Assembly (NCBI GenBank): GCA_964502145.1 | Contig: CAZCVI010000036.1 | Location: 6,431-70,430 of the forward strand | Reading direction: 5' to 3' | Source: CAZCVI01 sp964502145 | Lineage (GTDB): Bacteria; Acidobacteriota; Aminicenantia; UBA2199 | Length of the DNA: 64,000 nucleotides | In this document: positions 7,710 to 16,457 of the stretch, piece by piece | Numbering within the stretch: position 1 is the first letter of the stretch | Layout of the letters: the number at the start of each line of letters is the position of its first letter | Made by a program: the position numbers and the translations under genes | Notes under the pieces: model-generated | Databases searched by the model: none | What the model was told of the DNA's origin: nothing | The model's input: only the letters and a program-made list of their open reading frames with translations

Positions 7710-9587
7710 ATGAAAAAATGGTTCAGTATCATGTTGTGTGTGTCCCTGTTGGTTTTAGTGGCAGGAATTTTATTTCCTGAAGAATCTGCGGTAACCCTCG
7801 AAGGAGTTGTCATGTTGGCGGATGGTTCCGTAATACCCGGCGTGACCGTTACCCTTACCGGGAAAACAATAGGTGTCAAGACGGCGATAACGGATGAAAA
7901 AGGTTACTATTGCTTCTTTAATATCCCTAGCGGCGCATACCAGATAAAATTTGCACTGGCGGGATTTAACACTCTTGAGCGGAAAGGCATTATTTTAAAA
8001 GCCGGGAAGACCAAGCGTTTGAATGAAGTATTGCAACCCGGTGCAATATGCGAACAAATTGTGGTGATGGGATCAGTTCCTTCAGTCGATTGTCGCAAGA
8101 GTGCCACTGCCGTGAATATCACCGCCGGTGCAGTTAACACCGGTGCATTTAACACCGAAGAGTATAGTCTGATTAACGAGAACCAGTTCAAAAATGCCAA
8201 GGATAATCCCCTTTCTACCTTTTCCATTGATGTAGATACCGCTTCCTATTCCAATACCCGGCGTTTTCTCAAAGAAAATGCCCTGCCCCCCAAAGATGCC
8301 GTCCGAATAGAGGAATTAATCAACTATTTCACCTATGATTACCCGCAACCAGAAGGCGATCATCCCTTTTCAGTGACCACCGAATTGTCGACCTGCCCGT
8401 GGCACAAGAAACACTTGTTGGTTCATCTCGGTTTGCAGGGTCGAAAGTTCCAATCTGATCAACGTGGGGCTTCCAATCTTGTTTTCTTGTTGGATGTGTC
8501 CGGTTCAATGGAAGACCCAGTCAAATTGCCATTGTTGCAATCTGCATTTAAATTGTTGGTCCAGCAATTGGATGACCGGGACCGCGTGGCTATCGTCGTG
8601 TATGCCGGCGCGTCAGGTTTAGTATTGCCCGCCACGGCTGGAAATCGCACCCAAACCATTATTGAAGCCATCGATCAATTGCATGCCGGTGGCACTACGG
8701 CTGGTGGCGCAGGTATTGAATTGGCCTACAAAATCGCGACCGAGAACTTCATTAAAAACGGCAATAACCGCGTCATCTTGGCAACAGACGGAGATTTTAA
8801 TGTAGGCATATCCGATACCGCACAACTGGTGCGTGTGATTGAGGAAAAACGCGAAAAAGGGATCTTTTTAACTGTTCTGGGCTTCGGTGGCGGGAATTTA
8901 AAGGATTCCCGCATGGAACAATTGGCAGATAAAGGCAATGGCAATTATTATTATATTGACAACCTCTTGGAAGCCAAAAAAGTTCTGGTCGATGGCATAG
9001 GTGGCACGTTATTCACCATTGCCAAAGACGTCAAAATCCAGGTAGAATTCAATCCCGCGCAAGTTAAAGCCTATAAACTAGTAGGTTACGAAAACCGCTT
9101 GTTAGCCAAAGAAGATTTTAACGACGATACCAAAGATGCAGGCGAAATGGGTTCCGGTCACAGTGTCACAGCCCTCTACGAAATCATCCCCGCCCATTCC
9201 AAGGAAAACGTCCCCGATACGGATGCTTTAAAATACCAGCGCACGGAAATAAAGCCCAAAGCCAACCATTCGACAGAAATAATGACGGTCAAACTAAGAT
9301 ACAAGGAACCGAAAGGGGAGACCAGTAAATTATTCTCGGTAATAGTTCAGGATAAAGTGGTTTTGGTGGCCGAAACCAGTAAAAATTTCCGTTTTGCCTC
9401 GGCGGTAGCGCAGTGGGGGTTGTTGCTGCGTAACTCCGAGCATAAAGGTACAGCCTCTTTTAATGGTGTGTTAGCCTTAGCCAAGGGTGCCAAAGGCAAA
9501 GATGAGAGTGGTTACCGTGCCGAGTTCATACAACTGGTAGAATTGAGTAAATTACTGACGAAACAGGAAAAAGAAAGCAGTGAGTAG
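7710..9587 (+). CDS. exported CarboxypepD_reg-like / VWA (YfbK-type) protein
   Basis: A 625-residue exported protein. Residues 1-27 form a signal peptide (KKWFSIMLCVSLLVLVAG). Residues about 28-110 are a CarboxypepD regulatory-like beta-sandwich (GVVMLADGSVIPGVTVTLTG, YYCFFNIPSGAYQIKF). A linker leads to the YfbK-type N-terminal VWA extension (NPLSTFSIDVDTASYSNTRR, IEELINYFTYDY) and a VWA domain with the MIDAS motif FLLDVSGSM at about residue 260. The C-terminal part matches the extension seen in YfbK-like proteins. The ATG at 7710 has GGAGG 7-8 nt upstream. Function is unknown; VWA MIDAS domains bind ligands or partner proteins in a metal-dependent way. A strong hairpin follows at 9616-9655. 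Confidence 0.88.
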   Translation: MKKWFSIMLCVSLLVLVAGILFPEESAVTLEGVVMLADGSVIPGVTVTLTGKTIGVKTAITDEKGYYCFFNIPSGAYQIKFALAGFNTLERKGIILKAGKTKRLNEVLQPGAICEQIVVMGSVPSVDCRKSATAVNITAGAVNTGAFNTEEYSLINENQFKNAKDNPLSTFSIDVDTASYSNTRRFLKENALPPKDAVRIEELINYFTYDYPQPEGDHPFSVTTELSTCPWHKKHLLVHLGLQGRKFQSDQRGASNLVFLLDVSGSMEDPVKLPLLQSAFKLLVQQLDDRDRVAIVVYAGASGLVLPATAGNRTQTIIEAIDQLHAGGTTAGGAGIELAYKIATENFIKNGNNRVILATDGDFNVGISDTAQLVRVIEEKREKGIFLTVLGFGGGNLKDSRMEQLADKGNGNYYYIDNLLEAKKVLVDGIGGTLFTIAKDVKIQVEFNPAQVKAYKLVGYENRLLAKEDFNDDTKDAGEMGSGHSVTALYEIIPAHSKENVPDTDALKYQRTEIKPKANHSTEIMTVKLRYKEPKGETSKLFSVIVQDKVVLVAETSKNFRFASAVAQWGLLLRNSEHKGTASFNGVLALAKGAKGKDESGYRAEFIQLVELSKLLTKQEKESSE

Positions 9588-9615
9588 GCAGTTTCATTAT
9601 TCACTGCCATGAGGA

Positions 9616-9655
9616 GTAACCAGTCAGGCCGTTTTCCAAGGGCCTGACTGGTTAC
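9616..9655 (+). terminator. hairpin terminator after the VWA gene
   Basis: A perfect 15-bp stem, GTAACCAGTCAGGCC pairing with GGCCTGACTGGTTAC around a 10-nt loop, about 28 bp after the VWA stop. The downstream U-tract is imperfect (ATTTAATCTATATTTTTATT). It lies between convergent genes, so it may act in both directions. Confidence 0.75.
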
Positions 9656-9670
9656 ATTTAATCTATATTT

Positions 9671-9960
9671 TTATTCTGCTTCCACTTCTTTCATTGCTTT
9701 TTGCAGGAGTGTAAGAACCCCGCGTTGTTGAGCCGCATTTTCAAGATAGAGCTGATCCAGTCTATCGTATTGAACTCGTATAACTCCTAAGATGGGATGT
9801 GCTCCATTTTTATCTCTGTGATAATATCAACATCCTGTGTTGCCCTGGGTACCCCATGAAGCGAACTGGCCAACGATCCTCCTACAAAATAGCGAATATC
9901 CAAACCATCCAATATCTGAGCGATTTGTTGCGTAATTTGGATTGGTTCTGCAAGGCCCAT
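9671..9960 (-). pseudogene. nucleotidyltransferase (AbiEii/MNT-like) with internal deletion
   Basis: Reading leftwards from an ATG at 9960 gives MGLAEPIQITQQIAQILDGL, then YFVGGSLASSLHGVPR and TQDVDII, a clear nucleotidyltransferase-fold start with the GG-S and DxD motifs. The frame stops at 9787 after 57 codons. A second frame then encodes DQLYLENAAQQRGVLTLLQK and ends at a TAA at 9671, resembling the usual C-terminal helix of these proteins. The middle is missing and the two parts are in different frames, so this is an internally deleted, frameshifted gene. The intact gene just upstream (9967-10269) is its likely partner. Recognition rests on motifs only. Confidence 0.7.
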
Positions 9961-9966
9961 AATAAT

Positions 9967-10269
9967 TTAATACCCCTCCACAACAGGATCCCAATTAAAA
10001 ACCTTGATCATGGTCTTTCGATCCAACCATAAAGAAGCCAGCCGGAGCTGTTGCTCTCGCTCTGAAATCGCACCATATTGCTGTTTGATGCGGACAAGAG
10101 CCATTTGTTGAACCGCGATTGTTAATTCATTCACTCGTTTCAATTTCTGTTGCGGAGACATGAGGCGATACCCTGCAATCAATATCTTCTGAATATGTGG
10201 CGGGGTATCAGAGGTCTGAAGCTTGGAAGCCGGACTGCTGGTATCGATCTTTTTTACTATATTACTCAT
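9967..10269 (-). CDS. small protein paired with the broken nucleotidyltransferase
   Basis: A 100-residue protein starting MSNIVKKIDTSSPASKLQ and containing MSPQQKLKRVNELTIAVQQM and ISEREQQLRLASLWLDRKTM. It is helical and charged, with no recognised enzymatic motif. An open frame extends upstream to 10455, but that part is translation of inverted-repeat element 1 and should not be counted. The gene ends 6 bp before the nucleotidyltransferase pseudogene, an arrangement typical of two-gene toxin/antitoxin-like or accessory modules. The broken partner suggests the module is decaying. No function is assigned. Confidence 0.65.
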   Translation of the reverse strand: MSNIVKKIDTSSPASKLQTSDTPPHIQKILIAGYRLMSPQQKLKRVNELTIAVQQMALVRIKQQYGAISEREQQLRLASLWLDRKTMIKVFNWDPVVEGY

Positions 10270-10320
10270 AACGGTATTATATCCCAGTTTATTTGATTTT
10301 TCAACTTTGTGACGCTTCCC

Positions 10321-10474
10321 AAATCCACCGCCAAGTTTTTGAAATCGTTGTGGACGATGTGGACTAAATGGACGATGTGGACAAAAAAAAGCTTTTATTT
10401 TTGGTCCACATCGTCCACAAAGTCCACTCTGTCCACGTTGTCCATATTTTTTCAAGAATCTGGCGGTGAATCCA
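10321..10474. repeat. inverted-repeat element 1 (GGAC type)
   Basis: Left terminus AAATCCACCGCCAAGTTTTT at 10321 is mirrored by TCTGGCGGTGAATCC ending near 10472. Inside, the left arm (10350-10381) is a 9-bp-period series of TGGACGATG/TGGACTAAA units and the right arm (10403-10445) is its reverse complement, with an A/T-rich loop between. It lies between a SUKH gene and the small nucleotidyltransferase partner, both on the minus strand. It would fold into a long hairpin as single-stranded DNA or RNA. Confidence 0.85.
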
Positions 10475-10532
10475 GGTTTTGTTGCTGTTTCGCGGGCAGG
10501 GGTGGTTCTTCAAAAGAGACTTTGCTGGCAAT

Positions 10533-11090
10533 TTAGGCTTTTACCCGGACTAACTCATCATCTTCAATGCGGTACTTACCTTTTTTGAGGTCATTGAAAA
10601 AGTTTTCCAGCCATTCTTGAAGGCTAGAAGCAAGAACCTCCCGATTGGGAGTCATATGCCAAAAGGTGACTACCTGCCCTTTCTTTCCTCCGGACGCAGG
10701 ATCAAAATCCAAACAAAACAAATCACCCCCCCCATTGGTGGCAAAACCGATCCACTTGGGGTTCCACCAATCTGCGCGCACCGGACCGGAAAGCGTGATG
10801 GTTTCGTCAGAATTCAGCTTTCCCGCGTCATAGAGCTCTTTCATCCGTTTCCAATCCAATACCATGTCTTGCAGGGAAAGTAATTGCCATTCACCCACCA
10901 TTGGCGTGGCCAGTTCATGTTGACCATTATGAATCCGATAACACGCTTTAAAGTCATTGGTAAACGTAACCCCCAAGGCAGTTTCTGCTTCCTTAATTTC
11001 TGTGTCCACCGCACCCGGTAATAAATTGACAGCCATTTCTGGGACATGCTGCTTTAACCATGTTTCAATACGAGTCCATATGTTTTGCAT
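10533..11090 (-). CDS. SMI1/KNR4 (SUKH) family protein
   Basis: A 185-residue protein with the SUKH-fold pattern: N-terminal helix (IWTRIETWLKQHVPEM), LLPGAVDTEIKEAETALGVT followed by FTNDFKACYRIHNGQH, then LLSLQDMVLDWKRMKEL and the IGFATNGGGDLFCLDFDP strand pair. SUKH proteins are often immunity proteins for polymorphic or contact-dependent toxins, but many act in other roles. No toxin gene is visible beside it. The start ATG at 11090 has a GGAGG-type site upstream. Downstream is inverted-repeat element 1. Confidence 0.85.
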   Translation of the reverse strand: MQNIWTRIETWLKQHVPEMAVNLLPGAVDTEIKEAETALGVTFTNDFKACYRIHNGQHELATPMVGEWQLLSLQDMVLDWKRMKELYDAGKLNSDETITLSGPVRADWWNPKWIGFATNGGGDLFCLDFDPASGGKKGQVVTFWHMTPNREVLASSLQEWLENFFNDLKKGKYRIEDDELVRVKA

Positions 11091-11242
11091 TTCAAGCCTC
11101 CTTTGTTAATTTTAAAATTTATTTCGTTTTGCCATAATATAAATGGTAGACCGAGTTAAATTAAATGTCAATCACTTTAAAAAACTTTTCCACAAAAATA
11201 AATGGCTGTACCCTTGTTCTATAATTTCTCTTGGACCTCTTT

Positions 11243-12856
11243 TTATTGGACCTCAAACAATTGATAGGCTGTAAACACATCACCTTCTGAATCGGTTACC
11301 GTGATATCCAGACGGTGGATGCCAGCGGTCAAGTCCATGGGTAAGGGCGCTTCCCAGATGTGGGCGCAAGGAGTGGGTGTCATCCAATCAGTGTAAAGGC
11401 TAGGGTTATCCAAGATTAATTGCGCATAAAACGGGTCTGCCATTATTTTTTGTTCCATGTTGACCGCAGGATTCTGGTCCAATTGAAAGGATACCCGGGT
11501 ACGCGGTGTACCCGCAAATACATTAACATTAATGCGTCGGGTTGACAGTTCCTGTCTGGACAACGTGCCTCTGGGACTGTTGATGCGCATCTGTTCCGAT
11601 GGACAAGTTCCTGACGGCACAAAACGGTACTTAAATTGATCGCCTGTAAAAGTGAAACGAAAGAAACCGTTGGGTGAGCCATCGGTTCCAATTCCCAGGG
11701 GTAATCCCCACGCATCTTTAGGACCGTGCCACCATGTGCCGCACCCGGAACCCGCGGTCAAAGTTGGAAACACAACTTTACCATGCCAGCCATCCTGCTC
11801 AGTCAATTCCAGATATTCCACAAAATGCATGTGCCCGGACAGGGCGAGAAGTGTGGTACGGTTCTCCAATAATTTAAAAAGTTCCTGGCGGTTCGCAATG
11901 ATGGTGCTGGTTGTGTCATCCAGCTCCACCTTTGACGCGGGTGGAATGTGCATGGCTAAAACCACCAAATGATCGGCTGGAACCAAAGCCAAATCCCGCT
12001 GCAACCAGGTTAACTGCTGCGCGTGAATACCACCGGTATATCCATATTCGGTTCTTTTTTTCTTGGCCACAGGGTCCCACCCCTCGTATTTAACAGTATT
12101 CAACACCACAAAATGAACTTTCCCATAATTAAAAGAATAATAATCGGGCCCGTAAAAACGTTTGAACGTTTCTGCTTGGTGCGTATAATCCAACGCTTGG
12201 AAATTCATATCATGATTTCCCTGGACATGGTAAATCGGAATTCCTACCCGCGCCAATACCTTATTCATGGCAGGATAGAGACTCAGATCATCGTACATGA
12301 TATCCCCCAAGTCTAGATAAAAATCTGCATTGGCACCCAACATTCCAGTTACCACTTGGTCACGGTAAAACCCCACTTCTTGCTTATTTTTGGTCTGGGG
12401 GTCACCTACTACAATGGCATTAAACGTGTCCCGGATTTCCCCCTGCCACAGCGGAAAAAAAAGTTTCGAAGGTAATTTACCTGTTGGTTCGATTCCTTTA
12501 AATGCCAGATCAGTCGGAGACCCCGCTGGTTGATGGATATAATAAAAGCGTGGCAGGTTGTTTTCATCCAATGGCGTGTTGTATCCAGCAGGTTTACTAA
12601 TAAATATAATGGATGCGTCCCCCACGGGTAATCGGAACTGACCGCGTTCATTGGTTTGTACTACATCCACCTGATTGGAAACCACCACGCTGGCAATCCC
12701 CGGTTCGCCACTATCCATGAACCCATTCCGGTTGAGATCCTCAAAAACAAAACCCTCGGCTACCTTTTTCTTGGCTTCCAAAGGATTTGGAACCATAACC
12801 AGGATCATCGTTAATATTAAATATAAAAAAACAGCAACACTCTTTGTTTTTACCAT
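11243..12856 (-). CDS. exported calcineurin-like metallophosphoesterase with N- and C-terminal accessory domains
   Basis: A 537-residue protein with a signal peptide (FLYLILTMILVMVPNPLEAK). An N-terminal Metallophos_N-like beta-sandwich (GFVFEDLNRNGFMDSGEPGI, an SdrD-B-like EF-type loop) precedes the catalytic domain. Metal-binding motifs are VGDPQ, LDLGDIMYD, VQGNHDMNF, VLAMHIPP and LSGHMHFVEY. A C-terminal beta domain (residues about 430-537) follows. It probably hydrolyses phosphoesters outside the cytoplasm; the substrate cannot be read from the sequence. It stands alone with no operon partners. Confidence 0.9.
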   Translation of the reverse strand: MVKTKSVAVFLYLILTMILVMVPNPLEAKKKVAEGFVFEDLNRNGFMDSGEPGIASVVVSNQVDVVQTNERGQFRLPVGDASIIFISKPAGYNTPLDENNLPRFYYIHQPAGSPTDLAFKGIEPTGKLPSKLFFPLWQGEIRDTFNAIVVGDPQTKNKQEVGFYRDQVVTGMLGANADFYLDLGDIMYDDLSLYPAMNKVLARVGIPIYHVQGNHDMNFQALDYTHQAETFKRFYGPDYYSFNYGKVHFVVLNTVKYEGWDPVAKKKRTEYGYTGGIHAQQLTWLQRDLALVPADHLVVLAMHIPPASKVELDDTTSTIIANRQELFKLLENRTTLLALSGHMHFVEYLELTEQDGWHGKVVFPTLTAGSGCGTWWHGPKDAWGLPLGIGTDGSPNGFFRFTFTGDQFKYRFVPSGTCPSEQMRINSPRGTLSRQELSTRRINVNVFAGTPRTRVSFQLDQNPAVNMEQKIMADPFYAQLILDNPSLYTDWMTPTPCAHIWEAPLPMDLTAGIHRLDITVTDSEGDVFTAYQLFEVQ

Positions 12857-13041
12857 GGCTACCTCACTGTTATTTTACTTGAAAAAACCTTTTAAAAAGT
12901 TTTACTGTACCCTATTACACGGATGATTTCAATTGAAACACCCCTTGCCGACCCGTGATTATTTATGCCTTGTATAATTGAAAGGAGAATGAAAATCAAC
13001 TTGTTGATTTGAATATAGAGTCAGCTAAGCAAAAAAAAATT

Positions 13042-13077
13042 GTGACAGCACGGGGTCACTATGCCCAGTGCTGTCAC
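13042..13077 (-). terminator. hairpin terminator downstream of the DHOD-like gene
   Basis: GTGACAGCAC and GTGCTGTCAC form a 10-bp stem around a 16-nt loop. On the minus strand the stem is followed by AATTTTTTTTT, a good intrinsic terminator for the gene ending at 13134. Confidence 0.8.
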
Positions 13078-13133
13078 TTTCATAGCCAATAACCAGTATT
13101 TATTGAACTGTTTATGAGAGACAGTTCGCGGTC

Positions 13134-14120
13134 TTATTTTTTGAGATCGGAAAAATAGCGCATAAACTGGGAGCGCCCATATATGGCTTGATCTTGGTTT
13201 TTGGAATGTTTATAGCTTAATTTTCCGATGAAGTCGGCTGGGGTTTTGAATTTATGGGTTTTCATCCACTCTTTGATCTGGTCCAGCATGAGGTTGATGT
13301 GTTGGGGGCCGTTTTGATAGATAGTGGTGGCGATTTGCACCGCTTTAGCACCGGCCAAAAGGTTTTTGATGACTGCGGGACCATCATGAATCCCGGTAGT
13401 AGCAGCCAAGTCGCATTTGACTTGGTCCGCCAGTAAACCGATCCAGTGCAGTGTTTTTGTATTCTCACCGGGAGTGCTGAACACATTGGCGGGAATAAGT
13501 TCAATCTTTTCTATGTCGATGTCGGGACGATAAAAGCGGTTGAATAAAACAAGCCCATTGATCTTCCGCACTGAAAAATTAAACATGGAGTGAGCCAGCC
13601 CGGAGAAATAATGACTCAATTTTATCGAGATAGGAATTGTGATCTGACGTCTGACCGCTTCAATAATTTGAAAATAAACCTGTTCGATTTCCTCTCCTCT
13701 GATCAGGGGATTGGTGGGCAGCACAAACATGTTCAATTCAAGGGCATCTGCTCCGGCATCCTGGATTTTCTTGGCAAAGAAAGCCCATTCCGTGGAACTG
13801 GCGCAATTAATACTGGCAATTATCGGGATAGCGACGGCTTTCTTTGATGCGGCGATTACGTTTAAGTATTCATCCAGGTTGTGTTGGCGGGTGTAATTGC
13901 GGATGTAGTCTAATTCTTCGGTGTGAACAGCATGTTCACTGCTGATATGCGTGCTTTCCATTAAAATCTGTTCTTCGAATATTGATTTCAAAACAACCGC
14001 ACCCGCACCAGCCGCTTCCAATTTCTGGATTTTTTCGGTGGAATCGGTTAATCCGCAACTTCCAATAATGATGGGATTCTTTAATGTTAGTCCCATGTAT
14101 TTGGTGGTTAAATCAAGCAT
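13134..14120 (-). CDS. dihydroorotate dehydrogenase-like FMN protein
   Basis: A 328-residue TIM-barrel protein of the DHOD family. It begins MLDLTTKYMGLTLKNPII and carries IIGSCGLTDSTEKIQKLEAA, IIASINCASSTEW, LELNMFVLP, ISIKLSHYF, GLVLFNRFYRPDIDIE and a phosphate-binding end (AATTGIHDGPAVIKNLLAGA, VQIATTIY). Proteins of this class are often annotated 'dihydroorotate dehydrogenase-like' and need not be PyrD. No other pyrimidine genes are nearby. The ATG at 14120 has GGAGG 5-6 nt upstream; the open frame continues 16 codons further but lacks a better start. Confidence 0.85.
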   Translation of the reverse strand: MLDLTTKYMGLTLKNPIIIGSCGLTDSTEKIQKLEAAGAGAVVLKSIFEEQILMESTHISSEHAVHTEELDYIRNYTRQHNLDEYLNVIAASKKAVAIPIIASINCASSTEWAFFAKKIQDAGADALELNMFVLPTNPLIRGEEIEQVYFQIIEAVRRQITIPISIKLSHYFSGLAHSMFNFSVRKINGLVLFNRFYRPDIDIEKIELIPANVFSTPGENTKTLHWIGLLADQVKCDLAATTGIHDGPAVIKNLLAGAKAVQIATTIYQNGPQHINLMLDQIKEWMKTHKFKTPADFIGKLSYKHSKNQDQAIYGRSQFMRYFSDLKK

Positions 14121-14313
14121 TGCGACCTCCTGAGTCTCTTTTTCTATAGATTTATCTAGGGGGTACACCGTGTTTTATTGTTTCTTGGCAAAAACACAGG
14201 TAACCTTATAGATAAAGGGTAAGAAAGAATTTTATCATAGAGGGAAACCACTGTCAATTTATATTTTGTTTTGTTTGAATTTTATAAAAGGGGGGAATTT
14301 AATGAGGGTTAAA

Positions 14314-14386
14314 CGCACCCGGAGCGGCTCGAACGCCCAACCTGCTGATTAGAAGTCAGCTGCTCTATCCATTGAGCTACGGGTGC
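14314..14386 (-). tRNA. tRNA-Arg (TCT)
   Basis: The reverse strand gives a full cloverleaf: acceptor GCACCCG with CGGGTGC, D-arm AGCTCAATGGATAGAGC, anticodon arm CTGACTTCTAATCAG with anticodon TCT, and T-loop GTTCGAGCC. The discriminator base is G, and the CCA end is not encoded. Confidence 0.95.
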
Positions 14387-14437
14387 TTGATTTATTACTT
14401 ATACATGTAACTATAGACCTTGATATGTCCAAGATAA

Positions 14438-14511
14438 TCGGGGCGAGAGGATTCGAACCTCCGACCCTCGGTTCCCAAAACCGATGCGCTACCAGACTGC
14501 GCTACGCCCCG
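14438..14511 (-). tRNA. tRNA-Pro (TGG)
   Basis: Reverse strand cloverleaf with acceptor CGGGGCG/CGCCCCG, D-arm GCGCAGTCTGGTAGCGC, anticodon arm CGGTTTTGGGAACCG with anticodon TGG, and T-arm GGAGGTTCGAATCCTCT. The discriminator is A. It lies just upstream of tRNA-Arg on the same strand and just downstream of rpsU, so all three may be co-transcribed. Confidence 0.95.
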
Positions 14512-14561
14512 CTTACGCTTAATTCCAAAATATCATGAATATCAAAAATACCACGTGATAT

Positions 14562-14765
14562 TTAGATATCGGAATATTCGCGGCGCATTCTTTTCCGCAT
14601 TCTTTTCTGAGCTTGCGCCACTTTCAAACGCTTCTTCTCGCCTGGTTTTAGGTACACGGAATGCTTTTTGATCTCTTTAATGATCGCTTCCTGCTGCACT
14701 TTTCTCTTAAACCTTCTGAGAGCACTTTCGAACGATTCGCCAGTATTAACTTCCACGGTAGCCAA
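14562..14765 (-). CDS. rpsU: 30S ribosomal protein S21 (bS21)
   Basis: A 67-residue basic protein beginning MATVEVNTGESFESALRRFK and ending KRMRKRMRREYSDI. It has the bS21 pattern of an N-terminal strand (VEV..GESFE.ALRRFKR), a central helix (KKHSVYLKPGEKK) and a very basic tail. bS21 binds the 30S platform and influences translation initiation. It is upstream of the two tRNA genes on the same strand. Confidence 0.95.
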   Translation of the reverse strand: MATVEVNTGESFESALRRFKRKVQQEAIIKEIKKHSVYLKPGEKKRLKVAQAQKRMRKRMRREYSDI

Positions 14766-14884
14766 AGTATATCACCATCCTTATCATTTTAAAATAACTT
14801 ATGAATGCTAAATATACCTTATTTTCCTGTTATTGTCAAGATGTTTTTGAAAATCCAGTGAATTCCTGGGAAAAAAAATGGATA

Positions 14885-14952
14885 GGCCCTGAATAGGGGG
14901 GATATGCGGGGATGGGAATTATGGGAAGTATGGGAAGAATGGGAGGGGGATT
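14885..14952. repeat. half-arm of the GGGA-type inverted-repeat family
   Basis: A run of ATGGGAATT/ATGGGAAGT/ATGGGAAGA units of 9 bp (about 14911-14947), the same repeat class as the left arms of elements 4 and 6, but no complementary right arm is present. It lies between rpsU (minus-strand start) and the end of the YprB-like gene. It is probably a degraded or half copy. Confidence 0.7.
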
Positions 14953-14978
14953 CTGGAAAGAGTAGGCGAGGAGAAGCG

Positions 14979-16337
14979 TTACTCTTCTTTTTCTAGGGAT
15001 TCGATTTTTTTGGTGAGACGGTTGAGACGTTTTTCGAAATCTTTGCGTTGCCCGTCTGTGAGGGTGATGGCTTCTAAGGCTTGACGGACGTAACGGATAG
15101 CCAGGGTATAATTTTTTTCGCGATGCTCGAAATGAACCGACAGTTCCCGAACGGCCTGGATATGAGTGTCTTGAATTTGGGTGACCAGTTCCCAGAGTTG
15201 TGAGGCTTCCAAAAAGAGTTTTTCACGCTTTTTCACGATGGCAAGACAGGCGATGGCTTTGGAAACAATTTCGTTGCGGGTGCCGCTTTTTTTCAGCAGT
15301 TCGTACAGGTGATTGGCTTTTTCCAGGTCGCCGTATTTTTCATATAATTTGGCAATCCCCAGAATTTCTCCTTCATCATCGGTATATTCGATATTTTCCT
15401 GGTATTTGATAACCAGGAGAACAAGCGCAGCCAAACCGAGGAGGTCCATGGCATTATGTTCCACAACTTTTTGCAGTAAATAGAAGGATTTACTACGCAA
15501 ATAATTAAAATAAATGGCGGGAATCTGAGCTCCATCAATATCATCGGCTCGTGAAATACCCAGCAGAATATCGCCCAAGTACCCGAGACGACGCGACTCA
15601 AAGGTGTTTTTCCATACTATCCGCGCGGGAAAAAGAAAGTCCAGGTGGGGAAGTTTTAACAGCGGGAACCGCTTACGCTGCAAAATATACCGCGATTCCA
15701 TTAAGGGAAAATCGAAACTTTTGCCGTTAAAGGTCACGGTGGCGGAAAACTGCCGACTCTGGAGAAACCGGTCCACTTCCTCCAAAAAGAAATCCTCACG
15801 GTACAGATCATTAAGAATAAATATTTTGACGTGAAAGGAATCATCATCAAAGAACCCGAATCCCAACATGAAGGCGATGGTCCCAGTGCCACCGGAAAGA
15901 CCAGTGGTCTCTGTATCGAAGAATAAGAGTTCCATGGGGTTGATTTCGTTCTCCTCGCAACTTTCAGCCCCGAAAGTGAGGGGCAAGTGGTGAGCAGAGA
16001 CTGTTTTCCATAGGGATAAGGGAAATTTTCCATGGGTTACATCCAGGGGATAAGTAAAATCCTGGATGATGATGGGGGAATTTTTATCTCCGGGGTCGTG
16101 GGAACTCTGCGCATCATGGGAATCTTGCGAATCTTGATTTGTCTGCTGTAAGGAGTGTTTAGAAGTAGCGACCGGGTCTTTGGGGATGACGGGTTTGTCT
16201 CGTTTGAGGCTGAGATTGACCAGCTTTTCCAATTTGTCCCGGGTGGTGAGGGTTTTCTCGCTGGTATCTATCTTTTCCCAGGTTTGTTTTATGTTGTCCT
16301 TTTCCAGAAAGTTTAATCTATCTCTTAATTTGCTCAT
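14979..16337 (-). CDS. YprB-like ribonuclease H-fold exonuclease with TPR-like tail
   Basis: A 452-residue protein. The RNase H-like DEDD exonuclease domain (about residues 130-300) shows motif I FFDTETTGLSGGTGTIAFML, motif II VTFNGKSFDFPLMESRY and a third acidic region VEHNAMDLLGLAALV (the HxxxD-type motif III). This arrangement matches YprB-type proteins. The C-terminal 130 residues are helical, with TPR-like repeats (LYEKYGDLEKANHLYELLKK, SVHFEHREKNYTLAIRYVRQ). The N-terminal 90 residues look disordered (DSQDSHDAQSSHDPGD). Biological role is uncertain; a nucleic-acid trimming role is expected from the fold. Confidence 0.85.
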   Translation of the reverse strand: MSKLRDRLNFLEKDNIKQTWEKIDTSEKTLTTRDKLEKLVNLSLKRDKPVIPKDPVATSKHSLQQTNQDSQDSHDAQSSHDPGDKNSPIIIQDFTYPLDVTHGKFPLSLWKTVSAHHLPLTFGAESCEENEINPMELLFFDTETTGLSGGTGTIAFMLGFGFFDDDSFHVKIFILNDLYREDFFLEEVDRFLQSRQFSATVTFNGKSFDFPLMESRYILQRKRFPLLKLPHLDFLFPARIVWKNTFESRRLGYLGDILLGISRADDIDGAQIPAIYFNYLRSKSFYLLQKVVEHNAMDLLGLAALVLLVIKYQENIEYTDDEGEILGIAKLYEKYGDLEKANHLYELLKKSGTRNEIVSKAIACLAIVKKREKLFLEASQLWELVTQIQDTHIQAVRELSVHFEHREKNYTLAIRYVRQALEAITLTDGQRKDFEKRLNRLTKKIESLEKEE

Positions 16338-16457
16338 GCTTTTATTTCACGTTTAACGTCCATCTTCAATATACCTTAAAATGAACCTGTAGATAAGCTG
16401 TGGGAGTATTTATATCTTGTATAGCGCGTATATATTGAGTGTCTTAAAGAGAATGGG

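Noticed and set aside
10270..10455. N-terminal extension of the small gene at 9967 (62 extra codons)
   Set aside because: The extra codons translate the arm and terminus of inverted-repeat element 1 and end at a better start (MSNIVKK).
14314..14511. Integrase attachment site at the tRNA genes
   Set aside because: No integrase gene or second copy of a tRNA 3' end is visible nearby.
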